Source of the DNA: Bacteroidota bacterium
Lineage (GTDB): Bacteria; Bacteroidota; UBA10030; UBA6906
Direction of reading: 5' to 3'
DNA length: 7,079 nt
NCBI GenBank assembly: GCA_016844425.1
Contig: JAERML010000065.1
Location: 1 to 7,079 of the forward strand
Below are positions 1 to 5,865 of this stretch, in pieces (position 1 is the first letter of the stretch; every line of letters starts with the position of its first letter). Position numbers and translations under genes: made by a program. Under the pieces are notes generated by a model. That model worked only from the letters and a program-made list of their open reading frames with translations. It searched no databases and was not told where the DNA came from.

Positions 1-773
1 GTATTCTCGCGTGAAGACCGGGTGCGATAGAGTGAATCAATGAGGGGTTTGACCCGGTTGACCACGAATCTGGCATAACTTTGTCCGAGAGGAGTGTCGG
101 AATACTCGGAGATCCGATCAGGCGTGTTGTTGATTCCAACGATGATGATCTCCTCCATCGAATTCGACTTGATGAGACTATCGGCAACCTCATCGGCCCG
201 CCACTCGTATCCGATGAACGACGTCTTTGGGTCGAAGACGTTTTGACCATCGTGCATGTAGAGAACGGGGTATCGTTTCTGTGCCTGCTGGTCGTACGAT
301 GGTGGGAGCCAAACGATCAGATCGCGTTCATAGTTAAGTCCTTCGCCCTTCAGTCCACGATGATAGTTGATCGTCCCAACTATCTTGCCGGTCGCTTCTC
401 GATTCCGCCGTGCGGGGGAGATGTCGTTCCAGGTGAGGGGCGCAAGCGTTATCACGGTGTCGGAAACGACCCGAACGACCGTGTTTTGAGGAATGACACC
501 GTCAACATACAGAGCCTCCGTATCCCAGGTACCGCGGGTTATCTTGAATTCGAGGACGCTTCCCACGGGAGCGCCGGTGGAGAACGACCAGACGGAGTCG
601 TTATCTCTCACTAGACGGATCTTGCCGGGATCCCAGTTGCCAAGCATCGGAGAGTTTCCGGCAACATAGATCGAAGGATTGTTCAGTGTCGTAGCGGGGA
701 GAAGAACTCTTATCGTGATCTTTTTTTCCTGTGCGTTTGCGATTGTTAAAAGAACCGAGACCGCGCAGAGCAT
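1..773 (-). CDS. Secreted CBM20-domain putative esterase (EstD/Fes-like alpha/beta hydrolase), 3' end outside the window
   Basis: Reading the minus strand gives 257 residues without a stop, running off the window start. Residues 1-15 look like a signal peptide with a hydrophobic core and an ANA-Q cleavage site. Residues about 18-110 resemble a CBM20 starch-binding domain, with the signature YVAGNSPMLGNWDPG near 36-50. From about 128 the sequence matches the putative esterase family (PF00756): a DLIVWLPPSY strand at 151-160, then RYPVLYMHDGQNVFD at 167-181, typical of esterase D and enterochelin esterase-like proteins. The GxSxG nucleophile and the other catalytic residues would lie in the missing C-terminal part. 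The product is probably exported and hydrolyses an ester, perhaps on a carbohydrate, but the substrate cannot be told. The ATG at 773 is the first standard start; a strong ribosome site instead favours an ATC codon at 788, which would add the basic n-region IKRLP. The gene is divergent from the regulators and probably unrelated to them. Confidence 0.88.
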   Translation of the reverse strand, partial: MLCAVSVLLTIANAQEKKITIRVLLPATTLNNPSIYVAGNSPMLGNWDPGKIRLVRDNDSVWSFSTGAPVGSVLEFKITRGTWDTEALYVDGVIPQNTVVRVVSDTVITLAPLTWNDISPARRNREATGKIVGTINYHRGLKGEGLNYERDLIVWLPPSYDQQAQKRYPVLYMHDGQNVFDPKTSFIGYEWRADEVADSLIKSNSMEEIIIVGINNTPDRISEYSDTPLGQSYARFVVNRVKPLIDSLYRTRSSREN

Positions 774-792
774 AGGGAGACGTTTGATAGAG

Positions 793-799
793 CACCTCC
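793..799 (-). promoter_or_regulatory. Ribosome binding site of the esterase (GGAGGTG)
   Basis: The minus strand reads GGAGGTG here. It lies 4 bases from the ATC codon at 788-786, which is ideal spacing, but about 19 bases from the first in-frame ATG at 773, which is too far. The GTG inside this motif is out of frame with the esterase. The site therefore suggests either translation from a non-standard AUC codon or a base change that destroyed an ATG. Confidence 0.55.
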
Positions 800-1094
800 A
801 GAAGCGATTGATGAATGAAAAGCTGTCCTCAGCAATCGAGCGTGCCTATGGATCGAAGGAGTGTAAGAGAGCTCGTTGCGGCAATTCAAAGTGTCTGTTC
901 GGCGTGTATTGCATCCCGACTCAGAAGCGTCGCCGGCCTCTTTCCATCGGTACTTATGAGCTTACAAAAGATCTCTCTGAATTTCCAGTGAGAGACCATC
1001 GAGGACGTCAGTGGCAAAAATGGAAATGGGCGCTGAGGGCATTCTGGGAGGAATCTGGCTCCCTGGTCGACACTGCTTTGACTTCCTCGGTTTT

Positions 1095-1123
1095 TTGACT
1101 TACGTTGTCCGTTGTACTACTCT
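1095..1123 (+). promoter_or_regulatory. Possible sigma-70-type promoter of the kinase/regulator operon
   Basis: TTGACT at 1095-1100 matches the -35 consensus in five of six bases. It is followed after 17 bases by TACTCT at 1118-1123, a poor -10 element with three of six matches. Transcription would start near 1130, about 100 bases before the preferred kinase start. The -35 match and spacing are good and the -10 is weak, so this is a candidate only. Confidence 0.25.
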
Positions 1124-1134
1124 CCGCATTAGCG

Positions 1135-1150
1135 CCAGCCGTATGGCTGG
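1135..1150 (+). other. Perfect 6-bp hairpin in the presumed kinase leader
   Basis: CCAGCC, loop GTAT, then GGCTGG forms a perfect GC-rich stem-loop. No T-run follows on either strand, so it is not a typical intrinsic terminator. If transcription starts near 1130, it lies at the very 5' end of the messenger and could affect its stability. It could also be a protein-binding dyad or chance. Confidence 0.35.
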
Positions 1151-1231
1151 AAACCTACGAAGGAGCACCGGAGGCACGTGAGACGACCGGAGAAGAAAAG
1201 GAAAACGCGGGAGTCAAAGGGGACCTCCACC

Positions 1232-2968
1232 GTGCACCATCACAGAATTGTTGGAGGATTTCGCGCCCTTTCGCACGGCATCTTGGGCTGTGCGCACAAA
1301 GGGCTTCTCAGATTCGATTTCCTTCAGGAAGTGTGCATGATGGTGTCAGAATTCTCCGGTTGTGATTCTGTTGAAATCTGGATCAAGGAACACAACCACC
1401 GGTTTTGCGGTGAGGTTTCCCAGTCCCGCAAATCCTTCCGTTTCGAAATCATTCCTCCACGGGAGGACAGCCCGAACGAGCCACCCTCTGCCCTCGGAAC
1501 AACCTCCAGCGTGGCGGACATCTGTTGGGCAATCTTGAACGGTGATCCAGAAACGACTCCCATCAGCACTGTCCGGCAGTTCAAAACAACTTGGACAGGC
1601 GATGCCGCCCGCGGGTTGAGCGTTCAGTGGACAATGGATGGCCGCAGGCATACTCAACGCATCCAGCCCCGGGACTCGTGGCGATCTGTTGCGCTTATTC
1701 CCATCGCTGTTGAAGACAGCATCGATGGGGTGCTGCAACTCAAGAGCAACAAGAAAAACTACTTCACTCAGGACGAGATTGACTTATATCAGGATGTGGC
1801 TCAAACGCTTGGCGATGCCTTTGTGCAGCGGCGAACCGGCGTTTCCTTGCGGGAACGGGTCAAGGAGCTGAGATGTCTCTATGGCATCGTCCAGCTTGCC
1901 CTTCAGCCGGGTCTGACCATTGACACGCTCCTTCAATCGATCGTCGAGCTGCTCCCTCCCGCGTGGCTTTACCCGGAGATTACGTCAGCGCAAATTTCGT
2001 TCGACGACAAAGTGTTTTTTTCAACTTCGGCCCAGCATGGCCATGGCAAACAGGAGGCAGAGATTGTTGTGAACGGGGCAACCCGCGGCAAAGTGGAAGT
2101 GGTTCTCTCAGCCGAAAAGCCCGAGCTTGACGAAGGACCATTCATGAAGGAAGAACGCCGACTCATCGACACCGTTGCCGGCGAAATCGGACTTCTCATT
2201 GAGCGGAAGTTGCTGGAAAAAGAACGAAGCAGGCTCCTGAACCAGCTTATGCATGCCGACCGCCTCGCCACCATCGGCCAGCTTGCTGCTGGAGTAGCAC
2301 ACGAGTTGAATGAGCCTCTCGAGAGCATCCTCGGATTTTCTCAACTTGTCAAGAAATCATCGGAGCTCAACAGTCAAACGCAGAAGGATATCGAACGCAT
2401 CATCAAGGCCTCGCTCCACGCACGCGAGGTGGTGAAGAAGCTCGTCACTTTTGCACGTCAACAGACTCCGGAGAAGGTTGAAACCAATCTGAACACCATT
2501 GTCGAAGATGGATTGTACTTTCTCGAGTCCCGATGTGCCAAAGCTGGCATCAAGGTTATGCGTGAACTATGTTCCAACCTACCCGCCATTGCCGGCGATC
2601 CCGTGCAGCTTCACCAGGCGCTGGTCAATATTGTCGTGAACGCAATCCAGGCCATGCCCCTCGGCGGCACGCTGACGATCCGAACCCATGCGGACGATCT
2701 GAACGCCTGGCTCACCGTAGAGGACACCGGTATCGGCATGAATGAAGAAGTCTTGAAGAATATCTTTACCCCCTTCTTCACGACAAAAGGAGCGGGACAA
2801 GGGACGGGGCTTGGCTTGTCCGTAGTTCATGGGATTGTGTCATCCCATGGCGGGTCCATACGCGTCGAAAGCAAACCGGGCCAGGGATCGTTGTTCGAGA
2901 TTCGTATTCCTCTCACCAATGTCCGGACAGAACATTTAACAGTCAATCGGAATGAAACAGCCATCTGA
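1232..2968 (+). CDS. Soluble GAF-GAF sensor histidine kinase (NtrB-like)
   Basis: Cytoplasmic sensor kinase of a two-component system; 578 residues from the GTG at 1232. No membrane segment is visible. Residues about 28-200 form a divergent GAF domain (DFLQEV, SGCDSVEIW, then ALIPI and GVLQLKS). A second, shorter GAF-like region (about 211-325) opens with KELRCLYGI and contains PEITSAQISF. The HisKA dimerisation domain carries phospho-accepting His357 in GVAHELNEPL. The ATPase domain shows the N-box (Asn470, NIVVNAIQAM), DTGIGM (Asp498) and GTGLGL (about 524). The residue four after the histidine is Glu, where Asn or Thr is usual. The longer GTG start at 1178 adds 18 very basic residues and has GGAGG only 3 bases upstream; 1232 has AAAGGGGA at 8 bases and fits the domain border better. 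The gene overlaps the regulator gene by 17 bases, indicating translational coupling. The signal is unknown; a redox or metabolic cue linked to the downstream operon is inferred. Confidence 0.93.
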   Translation: MHHHRIVGGFRALSHGILGCAHKGLLRFDFLQEVCMMVSEFSGCDSVEIWIKEHNHRFCGEVSQSRKSFRFEIIPPREDSPNEPPSALGTTSSVADICWAILNGDPETTPISTVRQFKTTWTGDAARGLSVQWTMDGRRHTQRIQPRDSWRSVALIPIAVEDSIDGVLQLKSNKKNYFTQDEIDLYQDVAQTLGDAFVQRRTGVSLRERVKELRCLYGIVQLALQPGLTIDTLLQSIVELLPPAWLYPEITSAQISFDDKVFFSTSAQHGHGKQEAEIVVNGATRGKVEVVLSAEKPELDEGPFMKEERRLIDTVAGEIGLLIERKLLEKERSRLLNQLMHADRLATIGQLAAGVAHELNEPLESILGFSQLVKKSSELNSQTQKDIERIIKASLHAREVVKKLVTFARQQTPEKVETNLNTIVEDGLYFLESRCAKAGIKVMRELCSNLPAIAGDPVQLHQALVNIVVNAIQAMPLGGTLTIRTHADDLNAWLTVEDTGIGMNEEVLKNIFTPFFTTKGAGQGTGLGLSVVHGIVSSHGGSIRVESKPGQGSLFEIRIPLTNVRTEHLTVNRNETAI

Positions 2969-4301
2969 TCATCTGAGCATCCTTGTTGTGGACGACGCAC
3001 CGGACACGCTGGAGGTGTTTCGGCGCAACCTGACATGGAAAGGTTACCAGGTTCTGACCGCCCCTGGCGTTGAAGAAGCGATTTGTATCCTTGACTCAAG
3101 GCCTGTCGACTTAGTTATCACAGATTTCAAGATGCCGAAAGTGAGCGGCATGGAGTTGATACGGCACGTTCGAGAGAACTTCAAGGACACCGAAGTCATC
3201 ATGATTACCGGCTTCGCCTCCGTAGAGAGCGCAGTGAAAGCGGTCAAAACGGGGGCCGAGGAATACTTGCCCAAGCCTTTCACGGACGAGGAGCTCTTTG
3301 AAGCGGTAAGACGTGCGTTCGGCAAATTACATCGACGGCGTGCTTCCTGTGACGCCCCTGAGACTCCGACAAAAACCACATTTGGCATCATCGGAGAATC
3401 TCCTTGCATTCAACAGGTCATCGCTTTCATCTCCAAAGCAGCTTCAACTGCGGCCACGGCGCTGTTGACAGGAGAAAGCGGAACGGGCAAAGAACTTGTA
3501 GCCCGCGCGATCCACTACAGCAGCCCGAGAGCGGCAGCCCCGTTCGTCCCCGTGAACTGCGGCGGTATTCCTGAAGGGCTGCTTGAGAGTGAGCTTTTTG
3601 GCCACATCAAGGGAGCGTTCACGGGTGCGACGGAAACGCGGGCCGGCTTCTTTCAGACGGCAGATGGAGGGTCGGTTTTTTTGGATGAAATCAGCGACAC
3701 GAGTCCTTCGATGCAGGCAAAGCTCCTGCGCGTTCTCCAGGACAAGGAAGTCTGCATGGTTGGCGCATCACAGGCGCGAAAGGTGGACGTGAGGATCATT
3801 GCAGCAACGAACAAGGACCTACCAACGCTGGTCAGAAAGGGATTATTCCGCGAGGACCTCTTCTTCCGCATCAATGTGCTCACCTCAGAGATTCCGCCGT
3901 TGAGAGACCGCGGCGATGATGTCCTGCTCCTCACACAGCATTTTGCCTCCCGGTTCGCGGCAGAACTCGCCAAACCTGTGCCTCGTTTTTCCGACGGGGT
4001 CCTTCAGGCATTGAAAACATGTACATGGCCGGGCAATGTGCGGGAACTCGAAAACCTCATCCAGCGCCTTCTCGTGATGAGTGAGAACGACGTCATTGAC
4101 GTCCCTGACCTCCCCGCCCTCATGCGTTTCACCGCCCTGAAGGGGTCCCGCGTTCATCGTTCTCTCGCAGAGGTGGAGGCAGACCATATTCGAAGCGTGC
4201 TTGCCAGTGTCAATGGCAACAAGTCTCGTGCAGCTGAAATCCTCCAAATTGATCGAAAGACTTTGCGCGAGAAGATGAGAAACTACGACATCGAGATATA
4301 G
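2952..4301 (+). CDS. NtrC-family sigma-54-dependent response regulator
   Basis: A 449-residue, complete three-domain activator. The receiver domain (about 8-124) has acidic Asp14/Asp15, phospho-acceptor Asp58 in VITDFKMP, Thr86 and Lys108. The AAA+ domain (about 144-375) has Walker A GESGTGKE at 174-181, the sigma-54-contacting GAFTGA loop at 221-226, Walker B SVFLDE at 241-246, and the RIIAATN and FFRINV segments. The C-terminal Fis-type helix-turn-helix (about 409-449) contains NKSRAAEILQIDRKTLREKM. All key residues are intact, so the protein should hydrolyse ATP to open sigma-54 promoter complexes. The ATG lies inside the end of the kinase gene (17-base overlap) with no clear Shine-Dalgarno, consistent with translational coupling. 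A -24/-12 promoter lies about 265 bases past its stop, making the downstream HydC/HydB-type operon the obvious target. This target is inferred from position. Confidence 0.97.
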   Translation: MKQPSDHLSILVVDDAPDTLEVFRRNLTWKGYQVLTAPGVEEAICILDSRPVDLVITDFKMPKVSGMELIRHVRENFKDTEVIMITGFASVESAVKAVKTGAEEYLPKPFTDEELFEAVRRAFGKLHRRRASCDAPETPTKTTFGIIGESPCIQQVIAFISKAASTAATALLTGESGTGKELVARAIHYSSPRAAAPFVPVNCGGIPEGLLESELFGHIKGAFTGATETRAGFFQTADGGSVFLDEISDTSPSMQAKLLRVLQDKEVCMVGASQARKVDVRIIAATNKDLPTLVRKGLFREDLFFRINVLTSEIPPLRDRGDDVLLLTQHFASRFAAELAKPVPRFSDGVLQALKTCTWPGNVRELENLIQRLLVMSENDVIDVPDLPALMRFTALKGSRVHRSLAEVEADHIRSVLASVNGNKSRAAEILQIDRKTLREKMRNYDIEI

Positions 4302-4368
4302 TGTCCCGATCGGCCTCCCCCGAACTCTCCTTCGCATTTCGTAAGATCGGCTCCTGCAATCTGCCCCC

Positions 4369-4381
4369 GAGCACCCTGCTC
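4369..4381. promoter_or_regulatory. Dyad GAGCA-CCC-TGCTC, candidate activator site
   Basis: A perfect five-base inverted repeat with a three-base centre. It is about 215 bases upstream of the predicted sigma-54 transcription start, within the range of NtrC-type enhancers. The evidence is symmetry and position only. Confidence 0.25.
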
Positions 4382-4436
4382 CCATTTCATTCTCCATGGG
4401 GAATTTCACCCCGCTGATTCATAACTCCCTACCTCA

Positions 4437-4453
4437 AATCAATCAATAGGTTC
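4437..4453 (+). promoter_or_regulatory. Possible IHF/DNA-bending site
   Basis: Two overlapping sequences each match the IHF consensus WATCAA-N4-TTR at all but one defined position: AATCAATCAATAG (4437-4449) and AATCAATAGGTTC (4441-4453). The site would be about 145 bases upstream of the predicted start. IHF commonly loops enhancer-bound activators onto sigma-54 polymerase. Short AT-rich matches arise easily by chance, and the host may not have IHF. Confidence 0.22.
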
Positions 4454-4474
4454 TTCCTGCCTGTTGCTCGTTTC

Positions 4475-4498
4475 ATTATTGAGAACCCGCTTGATAAT
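4475..4498. promoter_or_regulatory. Imperfect dyad ATTATTGAG-N6-CTTGATAAT, candidate enhancer
   Basis: Nine-base arms match at seven positions around a six-base centre. The centre lies about 104 bases upstream of the predicted transcription start, the usual spacing for NtrC-type activator binding. Binding by the neighbouring regulator is inferred from location. Confidence 0.3.
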
Positions 4499-4547
4499 TG
4501 ACCAAATTTTACCCTTTCACATCTCACTTGAGGCAAGATCGCGCCGG

Positions 4548-4561
4548 TTTCACAAGTGAAA
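4548..4561. promoter_or_regulatory. Palindrome TTTCAC-AA-GTGAAA abutting the -24 element
   Basis: A perfect six-base inverted repeat around a two-base centre, ending three bases before the -24 box. The half-site TTTCAC recurs in direct orientation at 4515-4520 (33 bases upstream, about three helical turns) and 4404-4409. The inverted seven-mers TCACTTG (4524-4530) and CAAGTGA (4553-4559) also link the two proximal copies. It is too close to the promoter for a classical enhancer, so it might bind a repressor or a second regulator. Confidence 0.4.
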
Positions 4562-4563
4562 TG

Positions 4564-4579
4564 CGGAACAACAGTTGCT
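4564..4579 (+). promoter_or_regulatory. Sigma-54 (-24/-12) promoter
   Basis: CGGAACAACAGTTGCT carries the invariant GG (4565-4566) and GC (4577-4578) exactly ten bases apart. Against the consensus TGGCAYR-N4-TTGCW it matches GG, the A and C after it, the purine and the full TTGCT. Transcription should start near 4590, 33 bases before the preferred start of the cysteine-repeat gene. A complete sigma-54 activator is encoded just upstream, which strongly supports the call. Confidence 0.75.
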
Positions 4580-4603
4580 ACGAAGATACGGTTTCGTGAC
4601 CAA

Positions 4604-4610
4604 GGGAGGA
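4604..4610 (+). promoter_or_regulatory. Ribosome binding site of the cysteine-repeat gene (GGGAGGA)
   Basis: A strong Shine-Dalgarno sequence. It touches the ATG at 4611 with no spacer, too close for use, and lies 12 bases before the ATG at 4623. The second ATG is therefore favoured, although the gap is somewhat long. Confidence 0.6.
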
Positions 4611-4622
4611 ATGACAGACGCA

Positions 4623-4919
4623 ATGTCGCAGATGGTGATCGGTCCTGGAATATGTGACGCCTGCGCGGATCGCGCATTGTGCGTTCATCACCAGGGGCGG
4701 ACTATCACGCAGTGTATCGAATTCAGACCCATCGCGAGGCCCACGGTCCCTCACCTGAATCAGACGGTCTCTCCATATGCTGCGCCTCAAGCCCTCCATC
4801 AATCGAAGGAGATCAACTCAGAGCAACCGAAAGGCCTGTGTCCGGCGTGCACTCACTTTCAAGATTGCACGTTTCCAAGGCCAAGAGGGGGCGTGTGGCA
4901 TTGTGAGCACTACGACTAG
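4623..4919 (+). CDS. Small double-Cys4 metal- or cluster-binding protein, unknown function
   Basis: A 98-residue soluble protein with two tandem four-cysteine units. Unit 1 is C11-x2-C14-x5-C20-x10-C31 and unit 2 is C73-x2-C76-x5-C82-x11-C94. Each begins with a Gly-hydrophobic-Cys (GIC, GLC) and ends with Cys followed by an acidic or aromatic tail (CIEF, CEHY), so the pair looks like an internal duplication joined by a Pro/Gln-rich linker (about 35-70). Eight cysteines in two sets of four suggest two zinc or iron-sulfur sites. It is the first gene after the sigma-54 promoter and lies 53 bases before the HydC-type gene, so a role in assembly, electron transfer or regulation of that complex is inferred. 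I recognise no named family. Longer in-frame starts exist at 4575 (TTG, inside the -12 element and upstream of the predicted transcript start, hence excluded) and 4611 (no ribosome-site spacer). Confidence 0.82.
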   Translation: MSQMVIGPGICDACADRALCVHHQGRTITQCIEFRPIARPTVPHLNQTVSPYAAPQALHQSKEINSEQPKGLCPACTHFQDCTFPRPRGGVWHCEHYD

Positions 4920-4972
4920 TTGATCGTAACCCAACAAGAATCAATCGATAACAACAATCCGGTCTGCATACG

Positions 4973-5827
4973 ATGAACCCCGATACCATTCTTCCGATCG
5001 TGGAAAAATACCACAACCGTCGCGGGAGCCTTATCTCTATCCTCGAGGAGATACAGTCGCAATTCGGTTACCTGCCTGGCGATGCCCTGCAGGTCGTCGC
5101 TGATAAAACCGGAAAAAGCCTGGTGGACATTTATGGCGTCGCAACGTTCTATCGGGCCTTCAGACTCAAGGCCAGAGGAAAACACCTGACTTCAGTTTGT
5201 CTCGGGACCGCCTGTCATGTGCGCGGCGGACCTTCCATAGCAAAGGAATTTGAGGACCAGCTCGCCATCAAATGCCGCGGAGAGACAACGCCCGACGGTG
5301 AATTCACATTAGAGACTGTCATGTGCCTTGGTGCGTGTGCACTTGGACCAGTGGTCGTGGTTGACGGCCATTATTTCCCGAACGTCAACACGGGCCAAGT
5401 CGGGTCAATCATCAAACGGACGCGTGAGGGGCTTGATAGAGTCGAGATTCACGAGGACAAACGGGTCTTCCCGGTCGAAGTCAGTTGTCCGCGATGTAAC
5501 CACACACTCATGGATGCGGCCCACCTTGTGGATGGTCATCCTTCAATCCGGGTCACCGTTTCCTACGGGGAAGAACATGGATGGCTCAGGCTTTCATCGC
5601 TGTACGGGAGCTACACGGTGGAGGCCGGCAGCGAAATCCCTATGGGCACTCTGGCGCATTTCTTCTGTCCGCACTGCCATGCTGAACTTCTGGGCGCTTC
5701 GAATTGCATAGCTTGCGATGCACCAATGGTTCCCATGGTTGTCCGTGGTGGAGCTATCATACAAATATGTTCCCGGCGAGGATGCAAGAGCCACATGCTG
5801 GACCTCGAGACCTCGACCGTCGCGTAA
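4973..5827 (+). CDS. hydC: NuoE/HydC-type [2Fe-2S] subunit with cysteine-rich C-terminal extension
   Basis: A 284-residue subunit of an NADH-linked oxidoreductase, most likely the HydC-like partner of an electron-bifurcating hydrogenase. Residues 1-150 are a complete NuoE domain: an N-terminal helical bundle with QSQFGYLP (28-35) and YGVATFYRAF (54-63), then a thioredoxin-fold ferredoxin with Cys76, Cys81, Cys118 and Cys122 (C-x4-C, C-x3-C) for one [2Fe-2S] cluster. A typical NuoE ends near residue 160. Here about 120 more residues carry CPRC (172-175), CPHC (232-235), CIAC (245-248) and C266-x4-C271 in CSRRGCKSHMLDL, resembling zinc ribbons or rubredoxin-like knuckles. The gene follows the cysteine-repeat gene by 53 bases and precedes the HydB-type gene by 38, so it sits in the same operon. 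No clear Shine-Dalgarno precedes the ATG. Alternatives are complex I NuoE, HndA or a formate dehydrogenase subunit; the neighbouring gene favours a soluble complex. Confidence 0.92.
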   Translation: MNPDTILPIVEKYHNRRGSLISILEEIQSQFGYLPGDALQVVADKTGKSLVDIYGVATFYRAFRLKARGKHLTSVCLGTACHVRGGPSIAKEFEDQLAIKCRGETTPDGEFTLETVMCLGACALGPVVVVDGHYFPNVNTGQVGSIIKRTREGLDRVEIHEDKRVFPVEVSCPRCNHTLMDAAHLVDGHPSIRVTVSYGEEHGWLRLSSLYGSYTVEAGSEIPMGTLAHFFCPHCHAELLGASNCIACDAPMVPMVVRGGAIIQICSRRGCKSHMLDLETSTVA

Positions 5828-5851
5828 CGCCCCGAACTGCAGATTCCAATC

Positions 5852-5858
5852 AGAGGAA
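5852..5858 (+). promoter_or_regulatory. Ribosome binding site of the HydB-type gene (AGAGGAA)
   Basis: AGAGGAA ends seven bases before the ATG at 5866, ideal spacing, and fixes that start over the later in-frame ATG at 5881. Confidence 0.6.
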
Positions 5859-5865
5859 CTGGGAT

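Larger units (their letters stand above)
800..1177. other. Divergent intergenic region between the esterase and the kinase
   Basis: About 380 to 430 bases separate the two divergent genes. No gene was recognised here on either strand. A plus-strand open frame crosses it (ending at 1098), but it begins inside the esterase gene and resembles nothing known. The region should hold the promoters for both directions. On the minus strand, TTGAAT (889-884) and TACACT (865-860) with an 18-base gap form only a weak sigma-70-like pair. On the plus strand a better candidate lies at 1095-1123. A six-base-pair hairpin sits at 1135-1150. Confidence 0.6.
4302..4563 (+). promoter_or_regulatory. Upstream control region of the hydrogenase-type operon
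   Basis: No gene is seen in this stretch. It separates the sigma-54 activator gene from the sigma-54 promoter and is the expected location of its enhancer sites. Visible structure includes a GAGCA-CCC-TGCTC dyad (4369-4381), an imperfect dyad at 4475-4498, two overlapping IHF-like sequences (4437-4453), and TTTCAC at 4404, 4515 and 4548. No terminator with a T-run follows the regulator gene, so some read-through is possible. Confidence 0.55.

Noticed and set aside
81..614. Plus-strand open frame of 177 codons
   Set aside because: It is antisense to the esterase, whose minus-strand translation gives clear CBM20 and esterase motifs across the same bases.
601..795. Minus-strand open frame starting at the GTG inside the strong ribosome-site motif
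   Set aside because: It is a different frame from the recognisable esterase and shows no family features; the signal peptide and CBM20 sequence lie in the other frame.
1045..1060. TGGGAGGAATCTGGCT, a GG-N10-GC sequence upstream of the kinase
   Set aside because: The spacing fits a sigma-54 promoter, but the -12 half reads TGGC instead of TTGC and the -24 half departs from GGCAC, so it is much weaker than the site at 4564.
679..1098. Plus-strand open frame with four spaced cysteines, crossing the intergenic region
   Set aside because: It starts inside the antisense esterase gene, has no ribosome site at its internal ATG codons and resembles no family; cysteine spacing alone is not enough.
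3885..4409. Long minus-strand open frame under the regulator gene
   Set aside because: It is antisense to the AAA+ and DNA-binding region of a fully conserved NtrC-type protein and has no recognisable content.
4398..4412. GGGG-N7-CCCC hairpin after the regulator gene as a terminator
   Set aside because: The stem is only four base pairs and no T-run follows, so it does not meet the pattern of an intrinsic terminator.
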